NCBI GenBank assembly: GCA_039621445.1
Contig: CP154955.1
Location: 20,095,916 to 20,159,915 of the forward strand
Direction: 5' to 3'
DNA from: Euglena gracilis
Lineage: Eukaryota; Euglenida; Euglenophyceae; Euglenales
DNA: 64,000 nt
In this document: one piece after another, positions 60,901-64,000 of the stretch
Numbering within the stretch: the stretch's first letter is position 1
Layout of the letters: each line of letters starts with the position of its first letter
Program-made: the position numbers and the translations under genes
Notes under the pieces: model-generated
Seen by the model: only the letters and a program-made list of their open reading frames with translations
The model's database searches: none
What the model was told of the DNA's origin: nothing

Positions 60901-63530
60901 AATTTTCCTGCAATTTTTCCGCATTTTCCCCCACAATTTCCGCAATTATTCTGCCATTTTCCACAATTTTTATGAAGGCCTCCGATATCAATCCCCCCCC
61001 TGGATGTTCTGGAATCACAATTCATTTTTTATACACGCCCAATTTTGTTTCCCACCTGTTTTCACGTTGATTTATTTTTGGTTTTGTTTGAGTAACCACC
61101 GATCTTAGGTATATGTTTTCGCGCAGGAGAAGGCTCCCTGGGAGATGGGTTTTGGGTTTAAGGAAACTTGGCAAATGAGTACGTCTTTCGCAAAAAAAAT
61201 CATTCCAGCAATGCATTTTCAACGGCGAAGTGGTTGGTCAACCTCCAAATTGAATGGAGATTCCGTTGTCAGATAGGATGGAGGTTCAAAGGGAACGGGG
61301 GTGAAGAGCGAATCGGGAAACCCGCACGGGAGGGGTGGGCCCAAAGGGGCTGCCCAAGACAGGGTCTTCTGCGTGAACCGCAAGCGAAAGCCCGAGAAAG
61401 GCCCGGCCGGCGATGGGGGGGAGACGTTCCATGAACGGCTGCAGTTGACTTTGGAGGTGCCCCTTTGCCCCATTGTCCGCTGTTGTTGGTCCCATTTCTT
61501 TGATTTTTGCGTGTGCTGGTTGCCCAACCCGGGCTAGGGGTTTTTTTAGTCGTGGACCCCCGGGTGGGGGTAGGGTGGGTGGGTCCGGCCGAGCCCCCCC
61601 CCCCGGGAGATATATATCCCTTATATATATCTATATAGTATTATATATATTTATCTATATCTATATCTATATATATATATATATCCCCTCCCCCCAGAGG
61701 GGGTGGGATATACTTATTTATGAAAAAGTGCTATTTTTAGCATTTTTCGCGATTTTTCGGCCATTTTTTTGTGGGTCCCCGGGGACCCCCCCCCCCCCGG
61801 GGGGGGGGGTGGGGGGGGGGCCCCCCCTCCCCCCCCCCGGTCTTAAAAAACCCCTGACCCGGCCATTTCCTTTGGAGAGTTCAGCTTCAGTCTAGCTTTG
61901 GTTGATGACATTTCTGGACAGAACGTCAGACAAAGAACGACGGGACACCACAAAAAAATTCCCCACAACTTTTGCATATCTTCCCCTCCCCCGCGTTGTT
62001 CCTGCGCTTCCACGAGGAGCCACTTTGAGGGGAAGGCATCCTGTGACCGCATAAGCCCCATGGCCCCCAATTTGTCAGAACCTCTGGCCTCCTTGGGATG
62101 AGTACATCCCCCATCCTGCCCCACAGGGTCTGGGTCAGGGGTTTTCTTAAGCCGGAGGGCCCACCCTTGAGGGTGGGGTCCAGCCAGCCAGCACCTCCCA
62201 GGCAAGCTACAGACCCCCTCCGGGGGTCCACTGAAATAAAGTTGAAGCCAGCCTTGTGAAGCCGGGCTGGACCAAAGACTTTTCGACGCTGGCGGCCGAA
62301 AATTTTGGGGGAAAAGGGTGTCAAAAAATGGCCAAGAATGACATTTTGGGATAGTTTTTGGTTTTTCACCGCAAAATTTTGGCTGAAAAATGCCAACACA
62401 GGCTGGATTTGGGGTTTTCAGGGCTTTTTGGGGGGGGGGAACCCGACGGTCCAGCTGCCAGCCAGCCGCCCCCCCCCCCCCCCCACCCCCCCCCCCAGGG
62501 TCCAGACAGCACCTTTTTTCCAGCCGGCCTGCGCCCCCCCCCCCCTTCAGAAAACCCCTGGTTTGGGTATGAGTGTGTCGATTACAACACAAAGCATTTG
62601 TAATTTTTGAGGTTTGCCGAAAATGATGGAGGTTTGCGGGCTGACCAGGTTCACCAGAAAAAAGAAGATCTCACAAACTTGTTTGAACAGATCTCTATGA
62701 GGATTTTCCAGCGGTTTTTCGCTGCAACCCCCCTCCATCTCAGTCAAATCCGTCCTCCCCAAGATGGCACCCCCCCTCCCTGCAGCGGTCGCGCCGCAGC
62801 CCTCCGTTGCGCTGCTCCGCAGCCCGATCCGAAGTGGGAAGCGTTGGCGGACATCCTGCAGGAGGTGGAGGCGGAGCGGGCGGCGGGGGCGGGGGCGGGG
62901 GTGGGGGCGGGGGGCGGCCGGGTGCTGCTGATGGTGGCCAGCGACCGCACGAGGCAGCAGCTGGCCCAGCTCCTGTGCCTGGGCAGCCGGGAGCTGCTGC
63001 TGCACTGAGGGCTGCCCCAGCATTTATTAAAGGTGGGTCCACGGGCAGCCTCGGAAGGGCAGTGATGGTACGTTGTTCGCACACATATGCCAAAAGGTCA
63101 AAATAAAAATTGCATTATTATGATTCAGGGATGAAAAGAAGCATAAATTAAAGGATCGGGCATCAGGTTTTGTAATGCATAATGTAACATTAATTACATT
63201 AATGTATAATAATATTAATAATAATATTAATATATTCTATAACATTAATATAACACAACATTAATCGTTCAAACGTTTTAGCAATATTGACATGATTTAT
63301 AAGGTGAGCCTGTGCCCACCAGGCACCCGGTGGCGGAGGCGCCCCTCTTCCCGCCTCAGCCGGCGGTACCTGCTGCAGGCGTACCCCGCCGGCGGCCCCG
63401 CCGAGGCGGCCACGGACGTGGAGCGGGTGCTGCGGGCGGAGGCCGCCAGCCTTCGCCGGGCCGGCGCAGCCCAGCCAAGTGGCCACGACACCGAAAGCAG
63501 CGCGGACGTGGCGCGGGTGTGCAATTGTGC
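49963..63530 (+). CDS. XPF: XPF/ERCC4/RAD1 homologue, exons for the N-terminal half; right end in assembly gap
   Basis: XPF is the catalytic partner of ERCC1 in the nuclease that cuts 5-prime of lesions in nucleotide-excision repair. Nine or ten separate plus-strand segments match successive parts of the family in order: start region (MPLPYIRQIIEEA, DGLHIIARGLG), VFLLNVSEGEEQYLLNQL, ERTDLYLQGG..LVVDFL, PEAFILRLFRE...GFIKAFS, WPRFRLEV..KPDVVEV, LGELTG..LTLDNALTG, TKRLIEDLKSLRDLL..DCVTFYHYLDNL, a weaker EWTLTAAGS segment, and DPKWEALADIL..LLMVASDRTRQQLAQLL. These cover the degenerate helicase-like domain and the middle. The ERCC4 nuclease domain (ERK..D) and HhH would follow and are not in the window. 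One stretch of about 25 residues between the fourth and fifth segments was not found. Some junctions break phase under GT-AG, and an in-frame TGA follows the ninth segment, so decay or sequence error is possible. Confidence 0.85.
50100..51130. other. XPF intron 1, proximal part: no gene recognised
   Basis: T-rich sequence. A short open stretch after CCCCACAG (50611-50707: GGKVFPIPCSKKDIPVELL) looks protein-like but has no recognised family and no matching neighbour exon. Confidence 0.4.
51140..51310. repeat. GGCTTCACGCCCAAACCGGC family, copy
   Basis: GACGCCAGTTCGGGCGTGAG, CACCGGCGTCTCAGGCACTG, then TTTTTGAAACC and GGGGGCTCTGGCTTCACGCC. Further copies at 51785-51830, 52560-52700 and 53200-53275. 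Confidence 0.75.
51785..51840. repeat. GGCTTCACGCCCAAACCGGC family, single end
   Basis: AATTGAAACTGTGTCTGGGG then CTCCGGCTTCACGCCCAAAC, followed by unrelated sequence. Confidence 0.7.
52327..52512 (-). CDS. PHD-finger-like C-terminal segment
   Basis: The minus strand reads VQCDVCSLSYHWRCMNL, then HGSWVCHLCKPR and a stop. The spacing CDVC ... H..C ... W.C..C gives the second half of a PHD-type zinc finger (C-x2-C, H-x2-C, W-x-C-x2-C), a module that usually binds histone tails or other peptides. The first Cys pair of a full PHD would lie upstream, where the frame is low in Cys, so it is partial or split by an intron. The stop directly after the finger suggests a natural C-terminus. Confidence 0.5.
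   Translation of the reverse strand: MRGPTPGTPWTCGVVVPPRSPCRDMNRVQCDVCSLSYHWRCMNLCHEPKHGSWVCHLCKPR
52560..53275. repeat. Nested inverted-repeat MITE (GGCTTCACGCCCGAACCGGC)
   Basis: TTGTTGAAACTGTGGATTAG then GGGCTCTGGCTTCACGCCCG (52651-52690) is inverted at 53225-53274. On the left an extra perfect palindrome GAACGCCGGTTCGGGC / GCCCGAACCGGCGTTC (52569-52604) is added. Inside, CGAAAGCTCTTCTCAAGGG (52838) recurs as GAAAGCTCTTCTCAAGGG (52977). Confidence 0.75.
53275..53625 (-). CDS. Unknown ORF of the 2.04-kb TIR element
   Basis: Minus-strand ATG 53625 opens MTEGWYFMHIACVVPQSILA, then KMAKKAANTMDQMLPQPP, VAEILATIKQGWDKRQNPAV, a Lys/Ser-rich linker and LLEFEEVCNALGAVYNELDA. About 117 codons precede the nested repeat, after which translation (GSGFTPEPASRTPVRA) is of repeat origin. 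It looks like a helical, mildly basic protein. No family recognised. It may be the N-terminal part of the protein that ends with the PHD finger at 52.3-52.5 kb. Confidence 0.4.
54042..54126. repeat. 85-nt near-perfect palindrome
   Basis: Arms start GTGGGC-ATAACCCGTATTCAG and meet at GGTCAAGGGC/GCCCTTGACC (centre about 54085). Only two bulges and about two mismatches over roughly 40 bp per arm. It lies 10 bp right of the 2.04-kb TIR element. Confidence 0.9.
54173..54240. repeat. Inverted repeat AAGCCGGTGACCC
   Basis: AAGCCGGTGACCC (54174-54186) pairs with GGGTCACCGGCTT (54225-54237), loop about 38 nt. Confidence 0.85.
54241..54825. other. XPF intron 1, distal part: decayed duplicated sequence
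   Basis: Two short ORFs (54441-54638, 54632-54841) share a similar peptide, MSAGRFRVEQIVFMAKLI and MLAERFTVKLIAFLTKM, so the DNA is an old tandem duplication. No known domain. Confidence 0.35.
54826..54888 (+). CDS. XPF: XPF exon 2
   Basis: LVFLLNVSEGEEQYLLNQL, matching LVLVLNTQPAEEEYFINQL of the family. Acceptor ACAG at 54822-54825, donor CAG-GTCTGC at 54889. The 4.7-kb intron before it contains the PHD-bearing TIR element. Confidence 0.85.
55015..55156 (+). CDS. XPF: XPF exon 3
   Basis: DGVTFLPRFMRSDFSIQERT, DLYLQGGCLCVNPRNLVVDF, LHRRVPT. Conserved core ..ERT..Y..GG......R.LVVDFL..R(I/V)P. Acceptor GCCAG, in phase with exon 2. Donor GTGAGG at 55157. Confidence 0.9.
55385..55507 (+). CDS. 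XPF: XPF exon 4
   Basis: HLISGFFVTQAHRVDEDSPE, AFILRLFRETSSSGFIKAFS. It is strongly similar to the family block LITGI....AH.I....EAFI.RLFR...GFIKAF. Start inferred from alignment: the nearest AG is followed by one extra G relative to the needed phase. Confidence 0.85.
56522..56793. mobile_element. Possible hAT-like MITE
   Basis: A CAGGTTTTTTTTTTAAG...GGACCCCC start and CCCCCGGTCGTAAAAAAAG end resemble 61535-61856. Flanks GGTTGGGC and GGTTGGAG match at 6 of 8. Interior is G/C runs only. Confidence 0.4.
56878..57024 (+). CDS. XPF: XPF exon 5
   Basis: VQNVHFWPRFRLEVIQSVDT, IKPDVVEVFPAMPSRM, AEVQNNITDIVTQ, matching ..LYLWPRF...V......KP.VVE....M...M..IQ..I..I. Acceptor CCACAG, donor CAG-GTGCAT, exactly 49 codons, in phase with exon 6. 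Confidence 0.9.
57405..57446. repeat. CCCCGTGACCCC motif cluster
   Basis: GTCGTCCCCATGACCCCCCG followed by TGACCCCCCCGTGACC. Same motif as 24.9, 29.6, 30.05 and 30.3 kb. Confidence 0.75.
57540..57920. repeat. CCCCACA-type low-complexity repeat
   Basis: Runs of CCCCACAC and CCACAGTACCCC at 57540-57650 and 57785-57915. ORFs here follow the repeat. Confidence 0.85.
57961..57996. repeat. (AT)n microsatellite
   Basis: TATATA run of about 36 bp. Confidence 0.9.
58268..58304. repeat. (GGGT)n microsatellite
   Basis: Eight or nine consecutive GGGT units, with G-quadruplex potential. Confidence 0.9.
58612..58688 (+). CDS. XPF: XPF exon 6
   Basis: VLGELTGKASALIPASQLTL, DNALTG, matching CLKEL......LEVEDLSLENAIG. 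Acceptor CTCACAG. The end is set by homology; no GT lies there. Confidence 0.75.
58908..59072 (+). CDS. XPF: XPF exon 7
   Basis: APDLFRTLRTELGPASHTL, PAPTKRLIEDLKSLRDLL, LLLYAVDCVTFYHYLDNL. Matches KTK.LV.DL..LR.LL..L..YDCVTF...L. Donor CTG-GTGTGT at 59073. The start is approximate because the frame has a TGA at 58895. Confidence 0.85.
59985..60099 (+). CDS. XPF: Possible XPF exon 8
   Basis: After CCCACAG, VTSSRTSIGIPGLDK then VPAEWTLTAAGSRLLSAARG, in phase with exon 7. It aligns loosely with the family's S.W......S..IF..A..RVY segment. Similarity is weak, so this is tentative. Confidence 0.45.
60361..60480. repeat. CCGCAATTTTC-type short repeats
   Basis: Irregular repeats of CGCAATTTTCC/CGCAATTATCC, seen again at 60885-60960. 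Non-coding; within the last large XPF intron. Confidence 0.7.
60481..61534. other. XPF intron sequence, no gene recognised
   Basis: T-rich sequence, then a GC-richer stretch (61240-61500) with short ORFs in several frames and no domain similarity. Confidence 0.4.
61535..61856. mobile_element. hAT-like MITE, 322 bp
   Basis: Ends TAGGGGTTTTTTTAG and CAGGGGTTTTTTAAG (reverse complement of the right end). Flanks ACCCGGGC (61527-61534) and ACCCGGCC (61857-61864) match at 7 of 8. An AT repeat at 61616-61684 lies inside. Confidence 0.65.
62136..62560. mobile_element. hAT-like MITE, 425 bp
   Basis: Ends CAGGGGTTTTCTTAAG and CAGGGGTTTTCTGAAG (reverse complement). Flanks GTCTGGGT (62128-62135) and GTTTGGGT (62561-62568) match at 7 of 8. 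It shares CTTAAGCCGGAGGG and CCACTGAAATAAAG-type sequence with the 21.5-kb element. Confidence 0.75.
62823..63008 (+). CDS. XPF: XPF exon 9, ending at an in-frame TGA
   Basis: PDPKWEALADILQEVEAERA, an Ala/Gly run from GGGGCG repeats, RVLLMVASDRTRQQLAQLL, CLGSRELLLH, then TGA. Matches NPKWEAL.EVL.EI......VLI...D.RT..QL...L..G. The family continues here, so the stop is unexpected. The next strong donor (AAAG-GTGGGT, 63032) lies after it. Confidence 0.85.
   Translation, partial: PDPKWEALADILQEVEAERAAGAGAGVGAGGGRVLLMVASDRTRQQLAQLLCLGSRELLLH
63180..63262. repeat. TAATATTAA-rich microsatellite-like tract
   Basis: Irregular ATTAATAT repeats between the possible XPF exons 9 and 10. Confidence 0.8.
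63360..63530 (+). CDS. XPF: Possible XPF exon 10, running into the assembly gap
   Basis: After GCCTCAG the frame RRYLLQAYPAGGPAEAAT, DVERVLRAEAASLRRAGA stays open to the N run. A W/R-rich YLL segment is expected right after LLLH in plant-type XPF, so position and phase fit (CA+C). GC content is high, as in exon 9. Similarity is short, hence tentative. Confidence 0.4.
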
Positions 63531-63994
63531 NNNNNNNNNNNNNNNNNNNNNNNNNNNNNNNNNNNNNNNNNNNNNNNNNNNNNNNNNNNNNNNNNNNNNN
63601 NNNNNNNNNNNNNNNNNNNNNNNNNNNNNNNNNNNNNNNNNNNNNNNNNNNNNNNNNNNNNNNNNNNNNNNNNNNNNNNNNNNNNNNNNNNNNNNNNNNN
63701 NNNNNNNNNNNNNNNNNNNNNNNNNNNNNNNNNNNNNNNNNNNNNNNNNNNNNNNNNNNNNNNNNNNNNNNNNNNNNNNNNNNNNNNNNNNNNNNNNNNN
63801 NNNNNNNNNNNNNNNNNNNNNNNNNNNNNNNNNNNNNNNNNNNNNNNNNNNNNNNNNNNNNNNNNNNNNNNNNNNNNNNNNNNNNNNNNNNNNNNNNNNN
63901 NNNNNNNNNNNNNNNNNNNNNNNNNNNNNNNNNNNNNNNNNNNNNNNNNNNNNNNNNNNNNNNNNNNNNNNNNNNNNNNNNNNNNNNNNNNNNN
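63531..63994. other. Assembly gap (464 N)
   Basis: Unknown sequence. The XPF nuclease-domain exons would be expected in or beyond it. Confidence 1.
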
Positions 63995-64000
63995 CACGAG

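Overview
This window comes from a nuclear genome of a eukaryote. Coding sequence is split by spliceosomal-type introns, there is a fragmented DNA-repair gene with clear similarity to XPF/ERCC4/RAD1, and most of the rest is transposons and satellite DNA with very long G or C runs. The repeat style and the short introns (about 40-130 bp in the clearest cases) would fit a unicellular alga or other protist, but nothing here identifies the species. There is no bacterial-type operon, rRNA, tRNA or CRISPR. A 464-base assembly gap (N) closes the right edge. Layout. (1) 1-4.6 kb: a minus-strand LINE (LINE-A) with a 2A-like peptide and reverse transcriptase (RT), split by a 1.18-kb TIR element (821-1996) and a small MITE. 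(2) 4.64-19.92 kb: one plus-strand LINE (LINE-C, 14-bp target duplication) whose C-terminal tail is split by a second, 10.4-kb copy of the same TIR element (9072-19505). That copy contains two minus-strand LINEs (LINE-B and LINE-D), and LINE-D carries a 4.07-kb pogo/Tigger-like DNA transposon (12712-16784) with a multi-exon DDE transposase gene. The nesting can be read off target-site duplications at every level. (3) 19.9-31.5 kb: decayed and non-autonomous elements, among them a 1.9-kb hAT-like element with 8-bp target duplication, a PIF/Harbinger-like transposase fragment, GC-palindromic MITEs, a GTTAATCG-rich element and a third LINE 2A fragment. (4) 31.5-47.2 kb: LINE 5-prime fragments and a complex satellite array of about 1.0-1.8 kb units, each opened by a conserved hairpin, with internal subrepeats and variable poly-C spacers. 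(5) 47.3-48.0 kb: a TA-flanked MITE with a passenger ORF. (6) 50-63.5 kb: exons of an XPF homologue on the plus strand covering the helicase-like and middle parts. Its introns hold hAT-like MITEs and a 2.04-kb TIR element with a PHD-finger-like ORF. How parts relate: the only clear host gene is the XPF homologue. The LINEs share a plan: N-terminal 2A motif, zinc-finger or pre-RT region, RT, CCHC-type zinc finger, then a restriction-like endonuclease (RLE). Nearly every element copy is broken by stops, frameshifts or insertions. Exon boundaries are approximate, and several exon junctions do not keep phase under a GT-AG rule.
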